Source: Mermis nigrescens
Lineage: Eukaryota; Nematoda; Enoplea; Mermithida; Mermithidae
NCBI GenBank assembly: GCA_036768485.1
Contig: JAVLUZ010000020.1
Span: 124,001-188,000 of the forward strand
DNA: 64,000 bases
Direction: 5' to 3'
The notes under the pieces were generated by a model. The model saw only the letters and a program-made list of their open reading frames with translations, had not been told where the DNA came from and made no database searches. Made by a program: the position numbers and the translations under genes. Shown piece after piece: positions 12,712-23,238 of the stretch; position 1 is the first letter of the stretch; the number at the start of each line of letters is the position of its first letter.

Positions 12712-12885
12712 GGTGGCCGTCCGCCCCATGTGGAACTCTCCGGTCCAGGTTGGCCATCTGTTATCCAGCCTGGCCGTCCGTCCAGGGTGGCCGTCTCCCT
12801 GTTTGTTACATTTTTGTAGGATAGCCGTCCGTCCTATGTGGCCGCCCGTCCAGCCTGGCCGCCCGTGCAGGTCGGCCGCCCCAAT
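12712..12885. repeat. Degenerate minisatellite, TGGCCGTCCGTCCAGG-like units
   Basis: Successive GC-rich units around GGCCGTCC / GTCCAGG occur about every 15-25 bp, with a 30-bp AT-rich interruption. It stands out sharply from the AT-rich surroundings. Confidence 0.6.
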
Positions 12886-13367
12886 CGGCTAGATGGCCTA
12901 GTCGCTCTGTCTATTTCTTCAACCGTCCCAATGCACCGACTGTGTTGATTCTCTTTCTAAGAATGAAACAGGTCATTTTCAGATTGCCCAAAGCCCCATT
13001 TTTCCCACCGTTCTTATTAGTCCGACTTGTTGTAAGACGATCGCTTTTGCAAAAGATAGTTTAAGGGTGGTTTATGGATTTGTTTTAGTGAGTAGCATAT
13101 AGGAATAGGACTTATTTACATAATGTACGAGTATGAATTATTATGCTACTATTCTGGCTAACCCATAAAAGTTTTTGCTTAGTTATTCGGTTAAGTTGTG
13201 AGTGACATTTTCTAAATTACTTTGACACAGTGAAAGAGTTATTGGATAAGCTACAGCAAATTTACCCAAATTCATTCATGTATTCAGGCAACCAACTCAC
13301 AACAAAACTAGAATGATTGAATTAAACTGGAAAATATGTTTTTTACTGACGGTGACATCCTGCGCAC
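12886..13367. other. AT-rich spacer, nothing recognised
   Basis: No gene, RNA or named repeat seen between the minisatellite and the next MITE. Confidence 0.35.
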
Positions 13368-13596
13368 CACACCTGGGCATAGGGGTTTAGGGGCATGCAC
13401 CCCCTGCCCCGAGAAACCAAAATACCCCCAGAATTCAGTTTTTGAAATTTTTTTTCGTTTTTTCGCTATTTTTTGATGCCAATGGATAGTGCTCGATGAG
13501 AAACGTCGAAAAATTGTGTTTTTTCGCCAGAAGGCCATTTTTTTACCTTTGAAAAATCTTGCATCACCCCAGAATTTTCTTTGCTGCCCACGTATG
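13368..13596 (-). mobile_element. hAT-like MITE family A, copy 3, exact TSD
   Basis: Starts CACACCTGGGCATAGG and ends GCCCACGTATG. Identical octamers CTGCGCAC lie at 13360-13367 and 13597-13604. The family core is present in inverted orientation. Confidence 0.9.
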
Positions 13597-13802
13597 CTGC
13601 GCACACATTTCGCTTGACAAAATAAACACGCACACAAATGAGCTACTTTTCTTATTGTGCAAGATGCATATCAATTAGGCGCATTTTGTACAACGGGGAA
13701 TGCCAATAAGTAATATTCAAATAAATATTGTCGCAATATTAAGTACATTTGAAATAGGAATTTAATATAGCATAGACGGACGGCGGCCACTCTGGCTGGA
13801 CC

Positions 13803-15273
13803 GCATGATTAAAGCCCAAAACATACTTCACGCGGCGCGGCGAACGGCGCGAATTCGCGCTGACCCATGGCATACTTCCTGGCGCCGCGCGGCGAGGCGC
13901 GAAGTTTGCCGCGCCGCATTTCAAGGCATACTTCAAGCGGCCCAAGGCATACTTCAAGTGGCCGCCGCGCCGCAACAAAATTCGCTAAAGTCCAATTTTT
14001 TGCTGCTTTTCATAGCATACTTCACCGCGCGGCGAAAAGCAAAAAATGTCTATTTTAGCCTTTGTTCGAATTTTTTCGCCGAGCCGCAGAAGTTCAAACG
14101 TTTGGACTTTCCTCGCGAATGCTAATGAGGTGCGCCGGTATCGATCTGCTCTGAATCTATAATGAAGTACGTATCTATGTGAGCGCAAATGATCTTCGTC
14201 GATTTTGAAATGTCATAGAAGCACACCTGGGCGGTAGGGTTTGGGGTTATGCACCCCCAAGAAACCAAATACCCCTCCCCACAGAAATCAAAATTCCCCT
14301 CCCCCAGAATTCAATTTTTGAAATTTTTTTCGTTTTTTTCGCAATGTCTTGATGCCAATGGATAGTGCTTGACGAGAAACATCGAAAAATGGTGTTTTAC
14401 GCCATACCACCATTTTTAAGACCATTTTTTGACCTTTGAAAAATCTTGCAATACCCCCCCCCACCCAGAATGTTCTTGCTGCCCACGTATGCATAGAAGT
14501 ACGTATGTGGCAGTACCGGATTTGTACGTTTTTGATCGGACTTTCTCCAATTTGTTGTGTAGCTTTTTAATTATTGCGTACATACCTGTCTTTTGAATAA
14601 ATAGTGTTACAAAATTCGTGCAGGATGCAAGGCGTTCAGTCATTGATTCTGGAAGTCTTGTCATTTCTTGTATAGAAAAGGTGCATGAATCCTGAATGCT
14701 TCTGACCACACGGTTGTGTGATTTTTATTTTTGCTGTACGCATTTTTTGCCTAGGATCGTAGATTTCTATACAACACTGATAATTGAGGTGCAGAATTTT
14801 CCTGCACTGTACAGATAACAAGCAAGTGTAGAACAAACTTTCTCCTCCATCTCTTTCAGAATGATATCGTGTGATTCTGCTAACCAGCCGACATCAGTGG
14901 TACATTACATGCATATGTACATGGTGTCCTAACATGGTAACCTACATTGTAAATGCATAAATGAATTTAAATGAGCTTTCGCCGATTTAAAAAAATCGAT
15001 TATGAAAGAAATCAACGCGTTATCATTGCGGCAATTCGCGCGGAGTATGCCAACATCGAGTGAAGCGGCAGCGAAGCGGCGAAGGGTCGCCCTGGCGCCA
15101 TTTCTTTCTTGCCGCGCGGCGACTGCGCCGCGTGAAGTATGCCTAGGTGACGCGAAGCGGCAGGTGAATTTCGCCGCGCCAGTTTCGCGCCATGACGTCA
15201 CATTTTTGGGTATACTGTGGCCGCAAACCCCTCTGCGGCGCGAATCGCGTGAAGTATGTTTCGGGCTTAAGCC
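13803..15273. mobile_element. CpG-rich 1.5 kb element with inverted ends and repeated GGCATACTTC motif
   Basis: The left end carries AAAGCCCAAAACATACTTCA then CGCGGCGCGG. The right end carries its near-complement (GTGAAGTATGTTTCGGGCTT). Between 13860 and 14030 the motif GGCATACTTC or AGCATACTTC occurs four times, and it recurs inverted at about 15135. The subterminal DNA is far richer in CpG than anything nearby. A family A MITE (14222-14491) is inserted inside, so this element is older. Its exact ends and target duplication are not resolved. Confidence 0.55.
14222..14491 (-). mobile_element. hAT-like MITE family A, copy 4, exact TSD, nested
   Basis: Starts CACACCTGGGCGGTAGGG and ends GCCCACGTATG. 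Identical octamers CATAGAAG lie at 14214-14221 and 14492-14499. It sits within the CpG-rich element. Confidence 0.92.
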
Positions 15274-15378
15274 ATATTTCACTGTGGACGGCCATCCTGG
15301 ATGGGCTGGTGCTATGTATTTTCTAGCGATGTCGTCCCATCGACCTCCCCATAATTTGTTCGCTGCTCATGTTACGCT

Positions 15379-15647
15379 CATAGGTGGGCGGCACTAAAGT
15401 TCTGGGCGTGCAAGATTTTTTCAAAGGTCAAAAAATAACCCTAAAAGTGCTGGTATGGCGAAAAAACACCATTTTTCAACGTTTCTCATCGAGCACTATC
15501 CATTGGCATTAAAAAATTGCGAAAAAAACGAAAAAATTCTCAAAAATTGAAATATGAGGGGGGTATTTTAATTTCTGGGGGTGGGGGTATTTTGGTTTCT
15601 CGGGGAGGGGGTGGTGCATACCCCCTAACCCGACACGCCCAGGTATG
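15379..15647 (+). mobile_element. hAT-like MITE family A, copy 5, exact TSD
   Basis: Starts CATAGGTGGGCGGCAC and ends CACGCCCAGGTATG. Identical octamers GTTACGCT lie at 15371-15378 and 15648-15655. The core ATCGAGCACTATCCATTGGC is intact. Confidence 0.93.
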
Positions 15648-17533
15648 GTTACGCTCCCCAACCCAATCCGATCTCCCCCTCGACCGGTTGCGTTGCGCAC
15701 CTATTGCTCGCCTAGCAGAGGAACCGCTTTTCTAATAGCCCGGTTAATAACCTAATATCAAGTCGGATATCATACCAATCAGACTTTCAGAACTAAATTT
15801 TAATTGTAAATTCAGAAAATAGGAAATGCAATCTCAGCGATGCTTTTGAAGATAAAAAAATCGAAAAGATTATCTATTGCTTCACGAAATTGTTTTCTTA
15901 CCAAAGTACATGCCAACATACCTACGGTAGGTACATCTTGTGTAATTGATAAATGCAACTGTATATTATTAATGTTACGTTCGAGAATATAAACAAACAG
16001 AAAAATAAAACGGTACAAGTACGAGAAATGCGCACTTTCATCAATAAAATCAAATGCCACGAAAAACAAGGCGATTTTTTGTTTTTGCCCCCGTCAAATC
16101 ATTGCTTGAAAAATTAGATTTCACATTCAAATTTCAGCAATATGTAATTTTTTTGATATATGTCCAAATAAATAATATCGCCATATTAAGTACATTTGAA
16201 ATAGAAACTGAAAACAGCATAGACGGACGGCGGAGCCAAAATATCAAAATTGACAAAAAATGAATTGCTCTTCTTTGTACCTTCTTAAATATTGAGCATA
16301 ACTGTCAGCATGCGGGGCAGCTTCGAAATTCAAGAGGTCTGCCGAGGCAATAATTCCTCATTGGCCGGAAGGGTAAAATTGCAAAAAAAACCTAAATTCT
16401 GGAAATCCAAAAATTTTAAAGATAAAAAGATCGAAAAATTGTTGGAGGGACGAACAACACTGTTTTTCGTTATTTTTCTCATCGAGATCTATCGAATAGC
16501 ATCAGAAAATCGTTAAAAAATGAATAGGTTTCTGAGGGATCTTTGGTGTAGGGAGTTTCCAGATTATACACGGGCAGCAAGCAGCGACCGAATTCAGGGG
16601 GTCTGACGGGGTAAAATTGCAAAAAAAGCACCAAAATTTTTGATTGGGGGTCTACCGTAATTTGCGAAAGTATTTGGGATTCTGAGAAGTCTAACCCCTA
16701 ATACATGTAACGACTCGAAATTATAAGTGGGAGTTTCTGTTGATTTTCGGGGGAAGAAGCAAATAACTTTAATTTTTGACCAAAAGTGGCGAACAACACC
16801 TTAAATGACCAAAAAATCGCAAGTTTTGGCCAAGAAAATCATCGGGGAAGGAGTCAAAAATTTTCCGACCCTAGAGGGATGGGGGACGACCAGCTTTTGA
16901 TGGGGAATCCCCGAATCCCTACCCCTAATACACGTTTGCGCCCCACGGACGCCCTCTATGTCCATGTGTGGTCCAGCCAGAGCACCCGAGTCATTTTTGA
17001 TGTTTTTCACCGAGCTTTACACATTGGCATCGAAAATTCGCGAAAAATTGAAACATTTCCAAAACAATAAATATTGGTGGATTGTTAGGGGTATTTAAAT
17101 TCTGTAGGACTCACCCAAACCCTAACCTATAATGTCTCAGGATTCGGCCAAGGGGGACCCAACTTAAATTAATTTCTAAAGACATGTCGGAAAATTCGTC
17201 GTAATAACTTGCAAACACCGCATTTTTCGACCTTTTTCGACATGCTCATTCAGTGAAATCATTAAATTCGGAGTTGGCGATAAAAAATCTTTTACTGAAT
17301 CGGCTATAAAGACTGTCGTTTTTTGGTTGTGCTATACCCAGAAATTATGGGAAATACAGCAATCTTACGCGAAAAGCCGAAAATTTGATGATTTTACGAC
17401 TAGGGTATGCCATTTTTCCAACTTTCCGCGTATTATCCTACCTTGAAAAAGTCTTTTTATTAGGAAGCGGCGGCCGCCCCCTCCCTCGTCCCGTTAAATA
17501 CGGTACTGATTGTGAGCAAAAACGGGTTATAAC
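15648..17533. other. Spacer with decayed transposon fragments
   Basis: A 65-bp segment at about 16166-16233, ending GACGGACGGCGG, repeats 13722-13788. Between 16300 and 17150 there are worn transposon-like segments (GGTCCAGCCAG, ATCGAGATCTATCG). No gene is supported. Confidence 0.4.
17456..17461 (-). promoter_or_regulatory. Possible poly(A) signal AATAAA of the PAN gene
   Basis: AATAAA on the minus strand, about 330 nt downstream of the PAN-gene stop; the intervening DNA is mostly an inserted MITE. The assignment is inference from position only. Confidence 0.3.
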
Positions 17534-17779
17534 CATAGGTGGGCGGCACCAAAGTTCTGGGGGAGGGAGTTTGCACGATTTTTTCAAAGGTCAAAAAATG
17601 GCCCTAAAAATGGTGGTATGGCAAAAAAACACAATTTTTCAACGTTTCTCATCGAGCACTATCCATTAATATCAAAAAATTGAGACAAAAACAAAAAAAA
17701 ATTTAAAAAATTGATTTCTTGGGGGGTATTTAGGTTTCTGTGGGGTGCATACCCCCAAACCCCCCCACGCCCAGGTATG
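17534..17779 (+). mobile_element. hAT-like MITE family A, copy 6, abutting the PAN-gene stop
   Basis: Starts CATAGGTGGGCGGCACC and ends ACGCCCAGGTATG. Octamers GTTATAAC (17526-17533) and GGTACAAC (17780-17787) match at 6 of 8. The right octamer touches the TGA stop of the minus-strand PAN gene at 17788-17790, which puts the insertion in the first bases of its 3' untranslated region. Confidence 0.85.
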
Positions 17780-17787
17780 GGTACAAC

Positions 17788-18053
17788 TCAGAATTCAAAT
17801 TCGTCGCATTTGATACACGAAATGGCGATAGCGCCATCGAAGTGTTTCGGATATGGAACTGCGGAGCAAAGAAATCGTTCAAAGGACATCAGACACTCCG
17901 AGTTGTCGTATATAGCACTGAGGCAATAATGTTGCCTGAAGCATAATTCGGCGCACGATTGGGCCGATTTTATTTGGACTCCAGCGGCGTACGTCGGAGG
18001 TCTGGACAGCATCAGGGTCGGTCTGCTGGAGAAGGTCAAGTTTCCGGAACATT
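17788..18053 (-). CDS. PAN gene exon 5 (second PAN-like module, stop)
   Basis: Acceptor TATAATTTTAG is followed by 266 nt ending in TGA. It encodes CSGNLTFSSRPTLM onward, with SAQSCAELCFRQHYC and a closing SCIKCDEFEF. The eight cysteines match the order in exon 3. Confidence 0.75.
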
Positions 18054-21000
18054 CTAAAATTATAGTGCAATACCAAAGAATATTTGTATTTAGATATGCA
18101 CGTGGAGGGGGTTGGAGATCGAGACCACACATGGGCGTGGGGGTCCGAAAATTGGCGCACAGTATGGCGCACAGTATGGCCGACCTGGGGGGTGGGGGTG
18201 GGGTTCAGCCGATCTGGGAGGAAGATCGAAAAACAGTTTTTTTGGACCAAGTCGGAATGACTTCAAAAACTGGTATAAATGCTAAACTAGCGTTAAAACT
18301 ACGTTTTCCATACAGTTTCTGGTCATTTTCAAGCAGTTCTAAATTTTTTTTCGATTTTCATCGATTTTTGGCCTTTATTTAGCCTCGTTCAACTCAAAAA
18401 CTTTCAAACATTGCCATTCTGAGGTCTAGAATACATAAATACATGCACAGCCTTATCAATCTGGAGGGTCAAAACTGAGCTTTTTGGGTCAAATGAGCTC
18501 AAAGACTAATTTTTATGCTAAAACTGGCGTTAAAACTGCGTTTTACCTGACTAATTTGAGTATTTTAATAAAAATTTTCGATTTTTATCCAATTTTTGGC
18601 GTTCATTTTGCCTCATTTCGCAGAAAATTTTTCGTTTTTACATCCTCAGGGTCTAGACCAACCTGGGCGTGGGAGGTTTGGGGGTATGCAAACCCTTCCC
18701 CCCCGAGAAAACCAAAGTGCCCCGCAGAAACCAAAATATCCCCCAGAATTCAATTTTTGAATTTTTTTTTGTTTTTTCTCGCGATTTTTTGATGCCAATT
18801 GATAGTGCTCGATGAGAAACGCTTGGAAAATGGTGGTTTTCCCAACATCACTATTTTTAAGGCGATTTTGAACTTCGAAAAATATTACCCCCAGAATTTT
18901 GGTGCTGCCCACCTATAGTCTAGACCCTCCCAATCTTAGGTGCATGTCTCCTTGTAAACAAACATGAGCGTGAAGGATTGGAGAGGGTTCAGCGACTGTT
19001 ATTTTCTGAATGCAAAATATCCCCGCCGATTTTCTGATTTTTATAACGTTTGAATGGAGAAAACTACGAAAACAGGAGTTGAGTATTCCGCATGAAATAT
19101 CGAGACCAGAGGCAGAGTCAAAACACGCCTAGTTTACGGCAGTTTAGACCGATTTTCAGTGTTAAATAAAAACAAAACGCTTTTGATGAAAAATATCATT
19201 TTATAACTTTTACGAAGCATGGAAAAATCGCGAAAGAAAAATTTTCAAAAAGAAGAGAAAAATGGGATTTTTCGAGGGTTGAAACACCAGACTGCTAGAA
19301 AGATTTTCATCATTTTCAGCTTATTGTGCAGCTTAACAGAGAAAAAAACATTTTTTACCTATTAAACCTCTGTTTGAATCGTCCTGCTGGAGCTGTTACG
19401 TGAAATATAATTTTTACTGAAATTTCATAATGATTTTATTAAAATTTTTGTAAGTTAAAATAAAGAATTATACGAGTAAACAAAATAAATTGAAATTAAA
19501 TCTTTAGAGTAAATAAATAATTGAAATTCAATGCTATTGAGCAGATTGCGTAAGGATATTACGCAAATAAGCTCACGTTATCACTTTTCATGCCTTACTA
19601 AAATTTTATAAACTATTTTTCAAAGTGTAAATTTGCTTTTAGCTTCGTAGTTTTTTCATACATGTACAATGTCACCGGCAATTATAACGCCAAAATTTTT
19701 TAATAAAATATTTTTAAGCTTCTATATCCTTTCCAGTAAGAAAAACCAAATCGAAAATAAATTAAAAAACAAATTAATTACTAAAATAAATAATTAAAAT
19801 GCAATTTTATAATTTACTTGGCAATAAATACGTGAACGTTTTCTCTTCTCTAAATCCCAAATTGCTTGGTACTTCCGTCTGCGACTCTGTTGTCTTGTTA
19901 TCGTTCTTCTTCTTACCATTTCGCAGTCGGATTAACTCAGCCGGTGCCAAATTGTTATTGCTCCCCAAATTAGATTGTACGAAACTGGGAGCGGCGACTT
20001 AAGTACTTTTTTATTAGAAAAAATTGAATATCTTAAGACATATGTCAACACTCACGAATGTGAGTGAAGTTGATGAGTTGAATCAATTCTTAAAATCGTA
20101 ATCCACATGGGTGTGGTATAGTTTTTTAAAAATTTTTCTAATTAAAATTTTTTCAAAGTTTTTCTAATTCTCAAAATCATTTCAGAATTCGATAGACCGC
20201 TCTTAATTTGACGCAACCCAAAGCAGAATTTTCATAATTTTGTCTCACAATTTTTTATGTCAATGGATAGACTCACTTGAAAAGCGTACTACGAATTTTT
20301 CGGCGCTTTTTGACTTCTGGAACTTCTACGAATCCCCAGAATTTCGTCACTGTCAATATTTGGTCACAATGCGTAATGAGTCATTTGTATTATCTGACTC
20401 ATTCGTGTATTCGATTTTTATTTTTTGTTTTCTGCTTCCTAAGAGCGCGCAGTAAATATAATTAACTGACCTCTAATTAATTAATGTTTTTCGGACTAAT
20501 TTTAACAAAAATTCCGAAAACTGATAAAAATCTTGAAAATTAACGATAAAGTCGGTAAATAACTCTTTCGCGCTGATATCGTTCCGGAGGATACGTGTCA
20601 ACGCGTAATTTTTCCTTCTTTTACAATTTACCTATGTATAAAATACTTTATTGATTCCAAAATGCTAGGTAAGCTATCATTTAAAAAAAGGTGAATCGAT
20701 TCAATTTTTAAAGTTAATTTTAAAAAATCAATTTTCCAGATTCGAAGCTATCATTCAGATATTGAATTACTGTTCAACGGTAAGCACTGAATGCATCCGT
20801 AAATGTTCGAATCGGGCGATTTTTGCCCCTTATCATCGCCAATGCGCTCGAGACTGATTAGACCCACGGCCTCGTTGCAATCCGGCCTTTTATAGTAGGA
20901 AAAGGAGCACAACGAAATACTGCGGGTATATTTGACCGTGGCGCAAAATTGCAGCCGCTCGTAGCACATGAGGATACAGTCTTTGGCACTCAATGCATTC

Positions 21001-22793
21001 GTTTGCATATAGTACAGTAAGTCATTGTAGGTATCTGGCTGAATAATTTGATAACTCAGCTCACCGTCTTCGCATTCTTAAATGAAATTTTTTGATAATA
21101 AAAAAATATTTCAATAATAAGTGTGCGCCAGTGGCGGATCCAGGATTTTCTGACAGGGAGGCGGACCCCAAAATGTTCCTTAAGTGTCAAGCATTGTCCA
21201 AAAGTTCCTATCTTATGCTCGAGGTACCGGTTTTTTTGCCGTCCTTTGATGGGCGGAATTATTTTATGATGCAAAAGAGTTTAGAATTTGTTCGAAAATT
21301 TTGTGAAAAGTTTTTTCGTAGAAATTTCGAAAAACTATTGCAGAAATCGACATAAATCGCCGAAAACACTCGAGAAGTCATTGTAGGAGCTACGAAATCT
21401 CTGTTCTGTACAGAAACTACTCTTCTGACGTAAATTTATGTTTTTAGAGCGCCAAGAGAGACTGTAAATGCCATTAAAGAGTACATAACTAACCCGGCGC
21501 GAAGCGAAAAATTTGAAAAATCATGATAAAAATGCAAAAATCATCAAAAAATAAAAATCAATTCTTCATTGAGCCATAATGTCTTTTGACGACTGGGGGC
21601 GGCCGCCTCCCCTCCGCCCCCTATAAATCCGCTACTTCTATGCGCGCGATTAAATAAAACGAATGAGATAAAATTGAGAAATTTGGTTCAAAAATTTTCA
21701 ACTTATTCTTTTACATTGAAATCGATGCAACGAAAGGTAGTTTTCTTTTTTGAAGTTGTTCTTGCCCTTCACCTCGTTCTTTTCTGACCGATGATTACTA
21801 GCAGTAGAATGCAACCCAGAATGATAAATACGGGAATTTTTTTAAAAAATAAGGCTGAATAGCGTAAATTCAAAAATGAATGAAAATCTGAAATGTCCCG
21901 CAAATATGCTTGAAATTGGACAGAAACTGTGTATTGATATATTTTTCATGCAAATTATAGCATTTGTACCGGTTTCTGAAGCCATTTCAGATCAAAAAAA
22001 AGCCCAATGGCTTTCTCCGCCGCTCATTTTGTGCTTATATACTCCTGGGCCCGGTTTCAACCGGTTTCAATATCCTTAGGCTTATGCCAGGCTTAAATCT
22101 GACTTGAATGTTTTAACATACGTGGCCAAGTTTGAGTCTGGCTTGAGCCAGGCTTAAACTTGGCTTAAGCCAGGCTTAAGCAGGCTCGAAATGGCCTCGT
22201 ATGTTTAAACATTGAAGTCAGGTTTATGCCTGGCTTAAGCTTAAAGATATTGAAACCGGGCCCCGAAGTTTTGAGACTGCATCTCTGTTTGATCTTTTTG
22301 TATGCCGATTTCTTATAGTAATGACAAATAGCATTTAAAGCAATTTCCTCTTTGCTCATCCGTACGATACGATAAGTGCGTATACAAATGTAGTCTTTTA
22401 CATGTATTTATTGATCAAACCGTCTGAAAAGGCGAAAGTAATAGCTTAATGGCTTACCCGAGCTATTACAGATTTATCAACTCTTCCACTGTAATTTTTT
22501 CTCGACTTTTTAGTTTTTTAATCAGCAGCTTGACGCTTTACACCGAAAAAATGAAGAGATTGTTGTCTTTACAGTTTTTAAACAATCAACCGACGCGAAT
22601 ATTATTGCTTACGTCTAATTTTCCGGTCAGTAGAAAGCCTTCTTTGTTGATTGCTGAGCTTGGTCGAAAAGGCAACTTAATAAAAAATAAACAAAAAATT
22701 ACCGGCAAGATTTTAATAAAAAATAATAATTTTTAAAAGAAAAAAACGTAACTTACCTAATAGCCAGCAAAACCTAAAGCAAGATATTCTCAT
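17788..22793 (-). CDS. Secreted double PAN/apple-like domain protein (five exons)
   Basis: Exons on the minus strand: 22793-22757, 22675-22613, 21076-20771, 19997-19917, 18053-17788. All four introns are GT-AG and phase 1, and the spliced frame of 753 nt gives 250 residues. Residues 1 to about 18 (MRISCFRFCWLLVAFS) look like a signal peptide. Two related eight-cysteine modules follow, residues 35-132 and 164-245. Both have the pattern C-x3-C after the first long gap and end in C-x2-C (GCIQC, SCIKC). They resemble PAN/apple modules, which usually bind proteins or glycans outside the cell. A 30-residue Asn/Ala-rich linker (exon 4) joins them. There is no transmembrane helix, so the product is probably secreted. 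The exon structure is firm; the family call is by cysteine pattern only, and the ligand is unknown. Confidence 0.7.
18659..18917 (-). mobile_element. hAT-like MITE family A, copy 7, exact TSD (intron of PAN gene)
   Basis: Starts CAACCTGGGCGTGGGAGG and ends GCCCACCTATA. Identical octamers GTCTAGAC lie at 18651-18658 and 18918-18925. It lies in the last intron of the PAN gene. Confidence 0.92.
19917..19997 (-). CDS. PAN gene exon 4 (linker)
   Basis: Bounded by acceptor CTTAAG and a strong donor G|GTAAGA; 81 nt, phase 1 at both ends. It encodes a polar linker (SNLGSNNNLAPAELIRLRN) between the two modules. Confidence 0.55.
20771..21076 (-). CDS. PAN gene exon 3 (first eight-cysteine PAN-like module)
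   Basis: Acceptor CATTTAAG and donor A|GTAATT bound 306 nt, phase 1 at both ends. It encodes CEDGELSYQIIQPDTY onward, with SAKDCILMCYERLQFC in the middle and a closing GCIQC. Coding quality is clearly above the AT-rich flanks. Confidence 0.75.
21129..21637. mobile_element. 509 bp hAT-like element (GGCGGATC family)
   Basis: Starts CAGTGGCGGATCCAGG and ends AAATCCGCTACTT. The right subterminal part is GC-rich (GGCGGCCGCCTCCCC), as in the 199-bp copy. Flanking octamers GTGTGCGC and CTATGCGC match at 6 of 8. It contains GGCGCGAAGCG at about 21495 and lies in an intron of the PAN gene. Confidence 0.75.
22047..22265. repeat. Foldback hairpin with ~100-bp arms, GGGCCCGGTTTC ends
   Basis: The left arm reads GGGCCCGGTTTCAA then AGGCTTATGCCAGGCTTAA; the right arm is its complement, ending TTGAAACCGGGCCCC. 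The arms meet around a centre rich in GGCTTAAGCC palindromes. The left arm has a 10-bp internal duplication (CCGGTTTCAA). It lies in the second intron of the PAN gene. Confidence 0.8.
22613..22675 (-). CDS. PAN gene exon 2 (rest of signal peptide, basic spacer)
   Basis: Acceptor TTTTATTAAG and donor C|GTAAGC bound 63 nt, phase 1 at both ends. It encodes VAFSTKLSNQQRRLSTDRKIR. It is short and has no domain, so support comes from splice sites and frame continuity. Confidence 0.55.
22757..22793 (-). CDS. PAN gene exon 1 (start codon and first half of signal peptide)
   Basis: ATG at 22793-22791 encodes MRISCFRFCWLL, then a strong donor G|GTAAGT. Phase 1 output joins exon 2 in frame to complete a hydrophobic leader. 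Confidence 0.6.
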
Positions 22794-23238
22794 CGTCGCG
22801 AAGTTCAGTTGAATAAGCGAGTGATCAATTTCTGACGTTTCAACTTTTAATTAACGTTTACTTCGGTGTGACTCGCCGAAATGAACGTCCTTCACATCAA
22901 GCCAAAATTGTAAAATAATGACATTTTCCGGTTTGCCTTGTTGTGCGCACGAAAAAACAATCAGCGGTGGTGATCCGTTCAATGAACTGACGCGAGTAGC
23001 ACTTTTTTCAAACGGAAGGTAGTTATTCTGAGACAAAAAATGCGTGCATAGCAAACTTCAATTTTGTGCTAAACGCGTCTATCGAATTAAAAATTTTCGA
23101 TTTAAATCTGCGATAAAAATTGTAAAAACGTTTGACAAATTAATAAGAAAGGAGTGCGACATTTTAATTGTCTCTTAAATTCAAGTTCGTTCATACTCGC
23201 GCAGGGATGACACCTTTATTACAATATAAGCATGTGCA
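22794..23238. other. Spacer upstream of the PAN gene (candidate promoter region)
   Basis: Immediately upstream of the PAN-gene start on the minus strand. I see no clear TATA box or initiator. A minus-strand open frame at 22851-23054 has no recognised domain. Confidence 0.3.

Noticed and set aside
13805..15397. Open frames of 100-131 codons in the CpG-rich block
   Set aside because: GC-rich DNA has few stops by chance. The frames overlap on both strands and follow the inverted-repeat element, not a gene.
22851..23054. Minus-strand frame (GSPPLIVFSCAQQGKPENV) upstream of the PAN gene, faintly ankyrin-like
   Set aside because: Only one weak repeat-like segment; it is not needed for the PAN gene frame and has no continuation.
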